Source of the DNA: Psychrobacillus psychrodurans
GTDB lineage: Bacteria > Bacillota > Bacilli > Bacillales_A > Planococcaceae
NCBI RefSeq assembly: GCF_027563345.1
Contig: NZ_JAMKBK010000006.1
Length of the DNA stretch: 64,000 nt
Strand: one strand, 5' to 3'
Shown here: positions 53,429 to 63,307 of the stretch, piece after piece
Layout of the letters: each line of letters begins with the position of its first letter
Position numbering within the stretch: position 1 is the stretch's first letter
The notes under the pieces: generated by a model
The model's input: only the letters and a program-made list of their open reading frames with translations
The model's database searches: none
Told to the model about the DNA's origin: nothing
Position numbers and translations under genes: made by a program

Positions 53429-54211
53429 TTATATTTTTGCTTTAGCTACATTTCTCTTAGCTATATATATGGCTCCTACTATTAACAATACAACCATCAT
53501 TATTGTTACAGTTAAACTCCATAAATACGGTGTTTTGTCAAAACTTCCAGTTAAAATTTGTCCTGCATACATTGGTAACTTCCAAGGTGAAATGGTCCAG
53601 TAAGCACCAAGCAGACCATCCACTAATTGCAGGACTACCAACAAAAAAATTGATATAACAGAAGCAATTCCTGTAGGAAAAGCCGAACTGGCACAAATAA
53701 CAACACTAATTGCAAATAATAACCAGATGCTATACGTTCCTAAGAATCCAATAAACGCAACTGCATCTACTGCTCCATACAAAATATACGTATAATAGAC
53801 ATTTGCTAAAAGACCAATACATGCGCTTCCAATAATTAAGATGCACATAATGGCTAGCTTACTAAACACATAACTAGTATAAGCAATCGGTCTTACATAT
53901 AACATAGTTGCTGTTCCATTTCTGCGTTCTCTAGCAATGATTCCTGCAAATCCAAACGCTACAATTAACATCCCTATAAATTGATACTGACCAATTGTTG
54001 ACATAATTATTTGTTCAGGTGTGTAATCTGGCAATGGAAACACCATATCACTTGGCATATTTCCAACAGCATTTAAAATTTGCGGTAAATAATGATACAT
54101 TAATGGTTCGGAAATACCGAATAAGATAAATACAAGTGGTATCCAAAGAATCTTAAAGTTTCGTACATTTTCACGCCACTCTTTTTGAAATAGTATAGAG
54201 AAATTATTCAT
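53429..54211 (-). CDS. yxlG: ABC-2 type transporter permease (YxlG-like)
   Basis: 260 residues with six predicted helices; an amphipathic N-terminus FSILFQKEWRENVRNF leads into TM1, and a loop IIARERRNGTATMLYVRPI (about 91-109) matches ABC-2 permeases. It starts at 54211 and overlaps the ATPase gene by 8 bp. With YxlF it forms an exporter; the cargo is unknown. Confidence 0.85.
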   Translation of the reverse strand: MNNFSILFQKEWRENVRNFKILWIPLVFILFGISEPLMYHYLPQILNAVGNMPSDMVFPLPDYTPEQIIMSTIGQYQFIGMLIVAFGFAGIIARERRNGTATMLYVRPIAYTSYVFSKLAIMCILIIGSACIGLLANVYYTYILYGAVDAVAFIGFLGTYSIWLLFAISVVICASSAFPTGIASVISIFLLVVLQLVDGLLGAYWTISPWKLPMYAGQILTGSFDKTPYLWSLTVTIMMVVLLIVGAIYIAKRNVAKAKI

Positions 54212-55109
54212 GCTTATTCACCACCTGTAAAAATATTTCTTCTAAGCTGGCTGATGCTCGCTCTACCCTTGATAATCGTAAGTTACTATTAGCAAGTACT
54301 TGTAATACCTCATTCATCAGTGGTTTGTTTTCCAAAAGATGAATGTAAACAATCTCATTCTCCTGTCTAGCAGGCCATGGAGCGATTTCGATAAACTTTG
54401 CTGCTTCCTCCGAATCCGAAAAGAGAATTTTAAATAATGGATTTGCATACTTGTCTCTTACTTCCTTTAACGATCCTTGCTCCACTAGTTGCCCTTTTCT
54501 TAAAAATAACAACTGGTCGGTCATTTCCTCTGCATCATTTAAAATATGGGTAGAATATAAAATGGTTGTATGTTCTTGTAGTTCTTTTAATAAATTCAAA
54601 ACTTCTCGTCTTCCCACTGGATCCAAGGCAGAAACAGGCTCATCAAGTAAAAGTAACCCTGGTTTATGCACAATTGCTTGGGCTAAACCTAGTCGTTGTT
54701 TCATCCCACCAGAGAATGTTCCTGTTTTTTTATTTTTAGCATCGCCTAAGCCAACAAAGTCTAATGTTCTTATTGCTTGTGATTTAGTGAATTTTCCATC
54801 TAGTCCACTCAACTTTGCTACCATTTCAATAAATTCAAGTGCTGTTAACCACGAAAAAAATTGAGGATATTGTGGTAAGAATCCTATCTCTTTTCGACTA
54901 TCTCCTTTTAAGTCCCCATCAATCACTAATGTTCCACTTGTTTGTCTTAATAGTCCGGCTAGTATAGACAGAGTAGTTGTCTTTCCAGCGCCGTTTGGTC
55001 CAATTAAAGCGGTTGCAGTGTTTTTATTTAGTGAAAAAGTAATTTGATCTACTGCTTTTTCATTCCCGTAATCCTTTGTTAGCCCCTGAACATGAAGTAA
55101 TGTTTTCAT
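54204..55109 (-). CDS. yxlF: ABC transporter ATP-binding protein (YxlF-like)
   Basis: 301 residues. Walker A GPNGAGKTT, signature FSGGMKQRLGLAQA and Walker B LLLLDEPVSALDP are intact; the C-terminal ~80 residues are the usual tail of ABC-2 ATPases. It overlaps the YxlE-like gene by 4 bp. In B. subtilis yxlEFG follow sigY in one operon; here sigY and yxlCD are absent from this place. Confidence 0.88.
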   Translation of the reverse strand: MKTLLHVQGLTKDYGNEKAVDQITFSLNKNTATALIGPNGAGKTTTLSILAGLLRQTSGTLVIDGDLKGDSRKEIGFLPQYPQFFSWLTALEFIEMVAKLSGLDGKFTKSQAIRTLDFVGLGDAKNKKTGTFSGGMKQRLGLAQAIVHKPGLLLLDEPVSALDPVGRREVLNLLKELQEHTTILYSTHILNDAEEMTDQLLFLRKGQLVEQGSLKEVRDKYANPLFKILFSDSEEAAKFIEIAPWPARQENEIVYIHLLENKPLMNEVLQVLANSNLRLSRVERASASLEEIFLQVVNKHE

Positions 55110-55303
55110 TCATTTCGTCTCCCAACTATAAAATAAATAACAGGTCCAATGATACTGATTAAAATAATAATAATCGCCCACATCCACTTTGATCCATTGG
55201 TATTCTTTACGCGTAACAGATCAATCAGTGCTACCACGACTAATAATAATTGAATTATTAGTACAGGTAAGATGAGCAACCAAGGTACTGAATCCCATTC
55301 CAC
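55106..55303 (-). CDS. yxlE: PLDc_N domain protein (YxlE-like)
   Basis: About 66 residues, two membrane helices. LIDLLRVKNTNGSKWMWAIIIIL followed by GPVIYFIVGRR is the phospholipase D N-terminal membrane module, here on its own. An upstream frame extends to 55357, but AGGGGG precedes a GTG at 55303 at good distance, so that start is used. Coupled to yxlF by a 4-bp overlap. In B. subtilis YxlE belongs to the SigY-regulating set. Confidence 0.8.
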   Translation of the reverse strand: MEWDSVPWLLILPVLIIQLLLVVVALIDLLRVKNTNGSKWMWAIIIILISIIGPVIYFIVGRRNE

Positions 55304-55454
55304 TGTTATTCCCCCTCTCTCTTCTATTCTACTACATATAGAACAGAAAAGTTTCAAATATTTTCAAATCTTTCTATTACTATTTACCCTCTACTGACTT
55401 TAAGTACTTTAAGAGTCGCTATGGTATAATGAAAAGTTGGAAGGTGAATATATA

Positions 55455-56027
55455 ATGGAAGTATTGATTAGAAAAGCTTACAAAGAAGATGCAACCGAGG
55501 CTATCCCACTTATAATGGAGGCTATCGGAGACATCTCGAGGCAGATGACTGGAGAAACAGAAAAAACTGCCATATACGATGAATTTATACAACTATTTAC
55601 ACGTACGGATAATCGACACTCTTATTTAAATACGTATATTGCAGAAATGAATGGACATGTCGCAGGGGTATTGGTATTTTATACTGCCGAGCAGGCAATT
55701 ATCCTAGATGCAAATTTAGAAGCATACCTTTCTAATAAAAAAGGTACTGCTGTCACAATAGACCCAGAAACTGCACCTGGAGAATGGTATATCGATACAG
55801 TTGTAGTTGACCCGACATATCGTGGACATGGTATAGGTACAAAATTATTAAGCTACGCAGAGCAATTAGTGAAAGATTCTGGGGGCGGGAAATTATCCTT
55901 GAATGTGGAGCTTGAAAAAGATGCTGCTATCCGCTTGTATAATCGTTTAGGATTTGTTACCCTATGTCCTTGGACAATTATTGGTGAGCCTTTTCATCAT
56001 ATGGTGAAAACCGTTTTCGCAGATTAA
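55455..56027 (+). CDS. GNAT-family N-acetyltransferase
   Basis: About 190 residues. The acetyl-CoA loop YRGHGIGTKLL is followed by LSLNVELEKDAAIRLYNRLGF, the classic beta5-alpha5 of GNAT enzymes. The frame opens at 55437, but AAGGTG lies 8 nt before the ATG at 55455. It is followed 13 bp on by an EamA transporter and is probably co-transcribed. The substrate may be a metabolite also handled by that exporter. Confidence 0.85.
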   Translation: MEVLIRKAYKEDATEAIPLIMEAIGDISRQMTGETEKTAIYDEFIQLFTRTDNRHSYLNTYIAEMNGHVAGVLVFYTAEQAIILDANLEAYLSNKKGTAVTIDPETAPGEWYIDTVVVDPTYRGHGIGTKLLSYAEQLVKDSGGGKLSLNVELEKDAAIRLYNRLGFVTLCPWTIIGEPFHHMVKTVFAD

Positions 56028-56040
56028 AGGAGAAATTTTT

Positions 56041-56943
56041 ATGAAATTATGGATTTATCCCCTAATGGTTGTGTTTGCAGCAAGCAGTTATGGGACTTTA
56101 TCAACTATGGTTAAACTAGCAATCGGAGATGGCTACACGGCTTCGGAAGCGATTTCTAGTCAATATATCGTTGGATTTCTTTTGGCATTAGTAATATATT
56201 TACTAACACAACGAAAACTGCCTCGTTTATATGGAGGCTTTAAAATTATTTTATTGGCAGGTGTGTTTACTGCTACGACGGGAATCGTTTATGGTATGTC
56301 ACTTATATACCTACCTGCTTCCCTTGCAGTTGTTATGCTATTCCAATTTACATGGATTGGAACGCTAATCGATTGTATTATTAGAAAAAGACTTCCATCT
56401 AGAGCAGAGACGATTTCTCTTATTATCTTATTTTTAGGTACTATCTTAGCTGCTGGAATACTGGATGTCGACTTAAGTGGAATTGACTGGAGAGGCTGGG
56501 TTTATGGTTTTGCTGCTGCTGTTTCATTCTCCTTGAATATGAATGTTAATACTAAGCAAGTCGAAGGCATGAATACAACAACTCGTTTATTATTTGTTTC
56601 CTTTATAGCAGCACTAATGATTTCCTTCTTCCAAAGTCCGGAAATTATGTGGAATGGAAAACTATTTACGGAGCCATTACTGTTTTATGGACTAGCCCTT
56701 GGATTACTAGGTATCATCATCCCAATTTACTTCTTTGTTATTGCAGTACCTAAAGTGGGAGGCGCGGTTTCTTCTATATTAAGTGCCATGGAGTTACCAG
56801 TGGCTGTAATCGTTTCAGTACTTGTGTTAAGCGAGGCATTATCATGGCTACAGATTTTAGGAATAGTCGTGATTTTAGTTGGTATGTGTATTCCAACATT
56901 AGCCACTATTTCGAAAAACAAAAAGCGACAAACCGCTTTATAA
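56041..56943 (+). CDS. EamA/DMT-superfamily exporter
   Basis: 300 residues, ten predicted helices in two homologous EamA halves (about 5-140 and 150-295; note GSVPKVGGAVSSILSAMELP-like end of the second half). Such transporters export amino acids or metabolites. It starts at ATG 56041 after AAAGGAG. It ends at a strong terminator (56950-56992). Confidence 0.87.
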   Translation: MKLWIYPLMVVFAASSYGTLSTMVKLAIGDGYTASEAISSQYIVGFLLALVIYLLTQRKLPRLYGGFKIILLAGVFTATTGIVYGMSLIYLPASLAVVMLFQFTWIGTLIDCIIRKRLPSRAETISLIILFLGTILAAGILDVDLSGIDWRGWVYGFAAAVSFSLNMNVNTKQVEGMNTTTRLLFVSFIAALMISFFQSPEIMWNGKLFTEPLLFYGLALGLLGIIIPIYFFVIAVPKVGGAVSSILSAMELPVAVIVSVLVLSEALSWLQILGIVVILVGMCIPTLATISKNKKRQTAL

Positions 56944-56949
56944 GCGTAA

Positions 56950-56992
56950 ACAAAAAGAGTCTAAATTCATATGCGAATTTAGACTCTTTTTG
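56950..56992. terminator. bidirectional terminator after the EamA gene
   Basis: A 19-bp stem: the arm 56950-56968 begins ACAAAAAGAGTCTAA and its exact complement lies at 56974-56992, followed by TTTTT. Confidence 0.9.
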
Positions 56993-57030
56993 TTTTTTAA
57001 TTGTTTCTCATTTTATAATTAACTGTTACT

Positions 57031-58323
57031 TTATTTCACATGTGCTTGTAAGAAGCTAACTATACCATCTATTAAGCCCTCCGCTAACGGAAGATCCGGA
57101 TTTGAATAGGCAGCGATATTTCCTTCTCTATCAGCAGGGGCTTCTTTCAACACATGGTTCATCTTATCAACAATGAGTAAATCTGAATCTTCTTTTGCTT
57201 GATGTAATAGCTCTGCATCTTTTATAGGGACTTGAATATCTAAATTTCCATTTACTATTAGTACTGACCTAGTAAACTTTTGCAGTTGTTCCGCTGGGTC
57301 ATATTGAAGCCAGGAAATCATATATGGTTGAACCGATAGGCGGAATACACTTTGCAATTCCTGACTTACTGTCTTTACTTGCTCACCTTGTTTTAATTTT
57401 TCAAGAATATTAGTGGATTCTTCCAATAGGTTCTCTGGAAGTTGAGCTTGTAGTTGTTCAAGAAGTATCTGATCAATTGGTCTACCAGCTCCAGCAATGG
57501 AAATGAACGCATCTGCATCTGCTTTATGGCTAGCCACCATTCCAATTAAAGAGCCCTCGCTATGGCCAATTACTCCAACCTTTGAAAAGCGTTCATCACC
57601 TTTGGCAAACTGGACCCATGCAGTAGCATCATCAATATATTGGTCAAATCGTAAATCTTCTTCCCCGCCCGCTAAGCTCGTATTGATTCCAACACCCCGC
57701 TTGTCATAGCGGATAGTTGCGATCCCATTACCTGCTAACTCCTCAGCAAGCATCTTCAAACTATTATTTTTTCCAGGCAATGCTATCGAGTTTCCGTTTC
57801 GATCAGTAGGACCAGAACCAGCAATAATAACCATAAGAGGGAAAGGTCCTTCTCCTTTAGGAATTTCCAATTGACCAGACATGGTTCCATCTTCTACCTT
57901 CACTTCTATCAACCTATCTTTTTCTACTTCTTCCTCTTTACTTCCCTTCACCAATTTAAAAGGAAATGCCTGCCCTTGCTGAGTAAATGTTCCCGTTATA
58001 TTTTCTTGTTCCACTTTACCATTAAAGGTTAAATTCTGACCTTGAATATTCATGCTAAAAAAAACGTCCGATTCATCTAGTTTCACATTTGTTAGTGGGT
58101 AATTGCTTACTCCTTGTACTGGAATACTAATCTTCCCTTTATCTAATCCAAACTCAATGATAATTGGTAGGGGTTGATTGGGAGTATCAATGGTCCCTTC
58201 CCATACACCTTCTATGTTTTCTAATGAACCCATCTCTGACGCCTCCTCTTTTTCTTTAACACACGCAGTAAGCAATAAAAAGACAATTGATAATGAACAA
58301 AAAACAATTGATAATCTCCTCAT
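57031..58323 (-). CDS. lipoprotein alpha/beta-hydrolase
   Basis: About 430 residues. A lipobox LLTAC (Cys21) anchors it outside the membrane. Residues about 38-145 form a beta-rich N-terminal domain (GVWEGTIDTPNQPLPI), and about 160-425 an alpha/beta-hydrolase with oxyanion region IAGSGPTDRNGNS, nucleophile Ser255 in GHSEGS and a likely catalytic His in MNHVLKEA. The frame reaches 58350, but GGAGGATTTAGT precedes the ATG at 58323. Probably an esterase or peptidase-like enzyme of unknown substrate. Confidence 0.85.
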   Translation of the reverse strand: MRRLSIVFCSLSIVFLLLTACVKEKEEASEMGSLENIEGVWEGTIDTPNQPLPIIIEFGLDKGKISIPVQGVSNYPLTNVKLDESDVFFSMNIQGQNLTFNGKVEQENITGTFTQQGQAFPFKLVKGSKEEEVEKDRLIEVKVEDGTMSGQLEIPKGEGPFPLMVIIAGSGPTDRNGNSIALPGKNNSLKMLAEELAGNGIATIRYDKRGVGINTSLAGGEEDLRFDQYIDDATAWVQFAKGDERFSKVGVIGHSEGSLIGMVASHKADADAFISIAGAGRPIDQILLEQLQAQLPENLLEESTNILEKLKQGEQVKTVSQELQSVFRLSVQPYMISWLQYDPAEQLQKFTRSVLIVNGNLDIQVPIKDAELLHQAKEDSDLLIVDKMNHVLKEAPADREGNIAAYSNPDLPLAEGLIDGIVSFLQAHVK

Positions 58324-58416
58324 ACTAAATCCTCCACTTCTGTTATACAACTAATATAACAGAAGTGGAGTGGATGGTAAAGATAGAAAATTTAAATAAA
58401 ATTGCAGAACCGCAGA

Positions 58417-58818
58417 TTAAATCGCGCTTCTACTTTTCTCTACTTTAAAAGTCACTAAAACAAATATAGCAAAACTAATCAACAATATAGTGCCACCTAC
58501 AATATACGTGATCAACGCAAAGGTCTCATCTATTTGGAAAGGGTGTATAAACTGTAAATACATACCCGATGTCAGTCCAATTGCTCCTATAATAGCGGTC
58601 GTACCATGGATTGCTACTAGCTTAGGAGACTTAATCTTATACAGTTTATAAAATAGCCCATAAACAAACAATGATAACCATCCCACCAATAAAATATGGG
58701 CATGTATAGGACGGAGTGCATAAGATCCCGCCCCTGCCATATGAGAACCTAGATAGGCCCCCAGTAAACCAAATAATGCTCCTGCACGTATTAATCGTAA
58801 ACTCCATTTTTCTTGCAT
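58417..58818 (-). CDS. cytochrome-oxidase-subunit-I-like small membrane protein
   Basis: About 133 residues with four predicted helices. RPIHAHILLVGWLSLFVYGLFYKL resembles helix regions of haem-copper oxidase subunit I, including histidines H39 and H41 of the longer frame, but only a fragment-sized protein is made. Such proteins are often annotated simply as cytochrome-c oxidase in this group. The second ATG at 58818 fits the GGGGG ribosome binding site better than the first at 58824. It lies 12 bp downstream of the MMPL gene. Function unknown. Confidence 0.7.
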   Translation of the reverse strand: MQEKWSLRLIRAGALFGLLGAYLGSHMAGAGSYALRPIHAHILLVGWLSLFVYGLFYKLYKIKSPKLVAIHGTTAIIGAIGLTSGMYLQFIHPFQIDETFALITYIVGGTILLISFAIFVLVTFKVEKSRSAI

Positions 58819-58830
58819 AATCATTTCCCC

Positions 58831-60792
58831 CTATTTTTTAATCGTGATTGATAATAACGCTGGTAATAATAACGGTCGAACGATAAACGTATCCAACAGT
58901 ACACCAACTGCGACGGCAAAACCAAATAGTTTAAGCTCCATGACTGGCTGTGATATTAAAACAGCAAATGTACCCGCAAGTATTAATCCTGCAGAAGAAA
59001 TAACACCTCCTGTTTTTTCAACCGTTTTCGCAATCGCTTCCTGTTCCTCATACTGTTTGCGTTCTTCTTTCAATCTACTCATTAACATAATGGAATAATC
59101 TACCCCTAGCGCTACCAAAAATACAAATGTATAAAGGGGAATTCGATAACTAAAAGACGTATACCCAAAGAAGAAGCCAAAAGTCCATGTGGAGAATCCT
59201 AACGCTGCTCCGAAGGACAGTAAAATGGATAACATCATCAACATCGATGCTCGAATCGATCTAGTTTGTAAAGCAAGCATTAATCCGATCAATACCGTCA
59301 TTAACCCCATTACGAGTACCGTATCTCTCTTGTTAATATTACGAATATCTACCTGTTTTACTGTTTCTCCACTTACTAAAACCTGTTGATCTTCTAATTT
59401 TTCTCTAATCGTTTCCACTTCATTTAGAGCTTCTTTGCTATAAGGATTTACTTTTAATATGATAGAAAACTGTGTGTACTTATTACTTTCTGAAGACGAT
59501 GGCCTTACCTGACTAACAAGTGGTCTATCTTCTAATTTCTCTTGAACATCTGCAACCACTTTCTCGTCTTTTGATTTTATTAGAATTGTCGTTGGAGCTA
59601 TTTCTCCTTCTGAAAATGCTTCTCCTAGCTTTGTAAAACCTTCTCTGGAAGATAACTCTTCAGGGAAAGATGCCAGCAAATCATATGAATAAATAATTGT
59701 CGTTGAATGCCAAGTGCCAATCCCTAGCAGTAACAGGATCGGTATCGCTACTGTCCATGGTTTTTTCGTACTAACATTACCGGCATTAGCCCAAATTTTA
59801 GTTTTAGCTTCTTTCTTTTTTGGTACTTTCACTACCGCAAACAACGCTGGTAATAATGTAAGTCCCGCGATTAACATGATAACTACTGCAATCACAAACA
59901 CTGGAGCAAAATTACGATACGGTTCATAAACTGCAAAAGCAAGTGTTGCAACACCCGCTAGAATAGTACCTCCACTAAACAATATTGTTTCTCTTGTTCG
60001 AGCAAGTGCCACTTTCATATTCTGTTCTTCTTTATAACGGGCATAAAGTAGTAGTGAATAATCAGTAACGACGGCAAACAATAAAATCATCATAATTGAG
60101 AGTGCCTGGTTTTCAATCGTAATGGATGTGAATTTCCCAGTAAGACCTATTACTCTATCCACTACTCCATACACAATTCCAGCTCCGATAAGTGGAATGA
60201 TAGCAAGAATGAGTGAGCGATAAATTACGATTAATATGATAAAAATAATCACTACTGTAGCTAGAAGTAATACTACATCAGCCTGCGAAAAAAGCTCGAT
60301 TGTATCGCTAGCTATGCCAGCGGGTCCCGTATAATAAGTATTAAAATCTGACGGGATTATATTAGATATATTTTCTTTTATTTCAGTTACTTTTTCATGA
60401 ATCTCTTTGCTTTCTAGCTGTCCTTCTAAAATTAGTGGCACAAAGAAAGTCTTTTTATCTTCGGATACAAAAGAATCTCGTTGCTCCATAGGAATCTTAG
60501 AAAACTTCGGAATACTAGAGTAATTTTGTTCCATTAATTCTAATACTCTTTGAATTTCTTCATCATTGGTAGCTTTATTACTTTCAAAAACAATAATTAA
60601 AGGTATTCCTTTGTTACTAGAAAAGTTTTCTTTAATAACTTTATCTGCTTGAATGGATAAAGCCGTGTCTGGAAGTCCTGCATTTTTTGATGTACTTGCA
60701 ACTTCTTTACTGGAAGGAGCAAAGAGTGAAAGTAATCCTACTACCATTAGCCAACTAATGATAATAACTAACCAGTTCTGTTTATTTCTCAT
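58831..60792 (-). CDS. MMPL-family RND transporter
   Basis: 653 residues, twelve predicted helices in two MMPL halves, each with a large extracytoplasmic loop between the first and second helices (about 35-165 and 355-465). FAVVTDYSLLLYARYKEE and LVALGVDYSIMLMSRLKEE are the MMPL signatures carrying the proton-relay acidic residues. Exports lipids, pigments or drugs using the proton gradient. It starts at ATG 60792 after AGGAGGT. Upstream on the same strand is a two-component system that may control it. Confidence 0.88.
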   Translation of the reverse strand: MRNKQNWLVIIISWLMVVGLLSLFAPSSKEVASTSKNAGLPDTALSIQADKVIKENFSSNKGIPLIIVFESNKATNDEEIQRVLELMEQNYSSIPKFSKIPMEQRDSFVSEDKKTFFVPLILEGQLESKEIHEKVTEIKENISNIIPSDFNTYYTGPAGIASDTIELFSQADVVLLLATVVIIFIILIVIYRSLILAIIPLIGAGIVYGVVDRVIGLTGKFTSITIENQALSIMMILLFAVVTDYSLLLYARYKEEQNMKVALARTRETILFSGGTILAGVATLAFAVYEPYRNFAPVFVIAVVIMLIAGLTLLPALFAVVKVPKKKEAKTKIWANAGNVSTKKPWTVAIPILLLLGIGTWHSTTIIYSYDLLASFPEELSSREGFTKLGEAFSEGEIAPTTILIKSKDEKVVADVQEKLEDRPLVSQVRPSSSESNKYTQFSIILKVNPYSKEALNEVETIREKLEDQQVLVSGETVKQVDIRNINKRDTVLVMGLMTVLIGLMLALQTRSIRASMLMMLSILLSFGAALGFSTWTFGFFFGYTSFSYRIPLYTFVFLVALGVDYSIMLMSRLKEERKQYEEQEAIAKTVEKTGGVISSAGLILAGTFAVLISQPVMELKLFGFAVAVGVLLDTFIVRPLLLPALLSITIKK

Positions 60793-60866
60793 ATCTGTAC
60801 CTCCTATTGTATTTCCTTATAAGAGGCACTATACAAGTTGAAAGTGAACGGAAGATGAACAGATAA

Positions 60867-62249
60867 TTACAGCTTTTTTAATCGGATGATTACTTTAGTG
60901 CCATGAGGTTCTATACTTTCAAAAGAAAGTTCTCCTTCATGTGATTGAATTACTTCCTGTACAATCGCTAAGCCTAGTCCACTTCCCTCAATTTGCGTTG
61001 AACGAGCTTCATCCTCCCTATAAAACCTTTCCGTCCATTGGTTGTATTTTGTCTGCTTATTCCCACTGCCAGTATCTTGAATTGTGGCGATTACACATTC
61101 TTCACTTTCTTCTAAAGTAATATGTATTTCCCCCGGAGAACGATTATACTTTATAGCATTAGAAAGAAGATTCTCCCAAACATATTCAAGCATTTCACTT
61201 TCACCGTATATATTTACCGGTTTTATCTTTATATTAATAGATATTTCTTTTTCATCGAGTAACCATCTAAACTTTTGAATGACTTCTTTTAACTGTATAT
61301 CTAGTGAAAAGACTTCTTTTTTTGTACGGCTATTTACTTGATCAAACGAAGTAAGAACTAATAACTGCTTCATAACATTGGAGAGTCGTTTTGACTCTTG
61401 TTGAATAATCGTAACGTACTTTAAATGATCATTTCCACTTAGCTCTCCACTTTTCAGTAGATGAGCGTAACCTTGTATATTCAATAGCGGTGTTTGAAAA
61501 TCATGGGATACCCTAGAGATAAATTCTTTTTTGTAACGATCGCTAGCATCCAGCTGCATTGCCATGTTTCGAACGCTATCTGCAAGTTGTCCTATTTCAT
61601 CACGCTGATAGACTGGTAACTCTGCATGGAAATCCTCATTTGCAATTCTATTTGTCGCTATTGTCAATTTAGTTAACGGATCAATCATTATCTTCGCAAC
61701 TATCAACATTGCTATCACACTTAAAATAATCATTATTACTACTAATCCGCCTAACAACAGATGAATCTCATTAAATAAGAATTTAATATTCGGTCGTTGG
61801 AACAGGGCATACTTTTTTCCTTCATAGGTAAATGGCACACCAACCGTATTCGTTAATTCATTAGAAAAATAACCGGTAATAAATGTTTCTTTAGGGAACT
61901 CTCTCATACCGTGGTACGTTTCCCCGTTTATAACATTTTCAACAATTGATGTATTAATCTCCTCAACGCGAAACTCGCCTCCGTAAGCTCTTTCTTCCCC
62001 ATCCTCGTTTACGATGTATAACTGATATCCAGTATTGCCAATTGAATGGAGAAAGGGGTCCAGTTCATTTATATTAGCCATATTAATACTTTCAACGATT
62101 GATTTCGCGACTAATACATTTTTTTCATCATTCTTTTCCTTTAGATTTTGATGGTAGTATGTATTTACTATCATAAATCCTAATGTTCCACTCGATAACA
62201 TTATGAGCAATGTTATCCAAACGAACTTACTATATAAAGTTCTCATCAT
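60867..62249 (-). CDS. sensor histidine kinase (OmpR-type partner)
   Basis: 460 residues. Two membrane helices (about 9-28 and 167-190) bracket a ~135-residue extracytoplasmic sensor; a HAMP domain (about 190-240), HisKA with the phospho-acceptor in RVSHDFQTPLLNI, and a HATPase (N-box ENLLSNAIKYN, DTGSGNK, GSGLGLAI) follow. The G1 segment after DTGSG and the F-box (WTERF) differ slightly from the usual DNGxGI and FERF. It starts at ATG 62249 and overlaps the regulator gene by 4 bp. Confidence 0.9.
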   Translation of the reverse strand: MMRTLYSKFVWITLLIMLSSGTLGFMIVNTYYHQNLKEKNDEKNVLVAKSIVESINMANINELDPFLHSIGNTGYQLYIVNEDGEERAYGGEFRVEEINTSIVENVINGETYHGMREFPKETFITGYFSNELTNTVGVPFTYEGKKYALFQRPNIKFLFNEIHLLLGGLVVIMIILSVIAMLIVAKIMIDPLTKLTIATNRIANEDFHAELPVYQRDEIGQLADSVRNMAMQLDASDRYKKEFISRVSHDFQTPLLNIQGYAHLLKSGELSGNDHLKYVTIIQQESKRLSNVMKQLLVLTSFDQVNSRTKKEVFSLDIQLKEVIQKFRWLLDEKEISINIKIKPVNIYGESEMLEYVWENLLSNAIKYNRSPGEIHITLEESEECVIATIQDTGSGNKQTKYNQWTERFYREDEARSTQIEGSGLGLAIVQEVIQSHEGELSFESIEPHGTKVIIRLKKL

Positions 62250-62920
62250 ATAGACTCTTCCAATTTATAACCAATTCCACGAACTGTAGTAATCTGAATT
62301 GCTGTCTCTAATTTAGTTAATCGCTCTCTTATCCTTTTAATATGAACGCTTAATGTTTGTTCGTCTCCTTCAAAATCAACTCCCCACACTGTTTCTATTA
62401 ATTGATCTCGAGTAAAGACTTGGTTTGGCTTAGAAGCTAATTTGGACAGTAGTTCAAACTCCTTTAAAGGTAAAACTAGTACCTCTTCTCCAACCTGAAC
62501 CTCGAAGCTTTTCCTATTAATTAACATATTGCCAATCCGAATATTAACATCACTCGTTTTATCATATCTTCTTAAAATAGCGCGGATACGAAATAATAAT
62601 TCTTTTGGTTCAAACGGTTTTACTAAATAGTCATCCGATCCAGCAATATATCCTTTTTCTTTATCCTCAAGTTTCCCTTTTGCTGTTAAGAGTAATACTG
62701 GAATATTATATTGTTCGCGTATTATTTTAGTTAATTGAAAACCATCCATTATAGGCATCATGACATCTATAATTGCTAAATCAGGGAGTTCATGTTCCAA
62801 TATGTCTAACCCTTCTTTTCCATTTATACCTTTAATAACGCGGTATCCAGATTGAGATAAATAAATAGAGATTAATTCAAGTGTATGTATGTCATCATCT
62901 ACTGCTAATATTACTACCAC
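62246..62920 (-). CDS. OmpR/PhoB-family response regulator
   Basis: 224 residues. Receiver domain (about 3-115) with acidic pocket DDD near the start, phospho-acceptor in LAIIDVMMP (about Asp53) and switch Lys in VKPFEP; winged-helix output domain (about 125-222). It starts with GTG at 62920 after AGGAGGG. First gene of an operon with the histidine kinase and possibly the MMPL exporter 74 bp further on. Confidence 0.92.
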   Translation of the reverse strand: MVVILAVDDDIHTLELISIYLSQSGYRVIKGINGKEGLDILEHELPDLAIIDVMMPIMDGFQLTKIIREQYNIPVLLLTAKGKLEDKEKGYIAGSDDYLVKPFEPKELLFRIRAILRRYDKTSDVNIRIGNMLINRKSFEVQVGEEVLVLPLKEFELLSKLASKPNQVFTRDQLIETVWGVDFEGDEQTLSVHIKRIRERLTKLETAIQITTVRGIGYKLEESI

Positions 62921-63276
62921 TTTGTCCCTCCTATATAAATGTAGTTACTTCATATTCTGTCTGTTAAGTTGTAAAACAGCAAGTAATTAAAATAATTTAA
63001 TAATCGAATAAAGGAGAGTAACAATAGAACAGTTGAAGGAAATTAAAAACTTTAGTAATAGATAAAAGAGCCGTTACCTATCTCGGTAGCGACTTTGTCT
63101 TTGGTGCCCAGTGATTTTTCATCTCCTAATGACAGCTGCACTCGTTCGATTCTCGCGTATGTTATACGCTCCGAGTCTCTCTTGCTTGCTTCCTTGAACT
63201 CTTTGCCCCTCTACTTTCTCGCAAACATTCTTATAGAGATAGACTGCTTATGGCTTATTTCTAAATACAAAAAAGC

Positions 63277-63298
63277 CGTTACCGATAATTCGGTAACG
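63277..63298 (-). terminator. terminator hairpin in the 5S-like array
   Basis: A 9-bp perfect stem CGTTACCGA/TCGGTAACG with loop TAAT, and a T-run on the minus strand. Related copies lie near 63074-63092, 63577-63598 and 63865-63886. Confidence 0.75.
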
Positions 63299-63307
63299 AC
63301 TTTTCTT

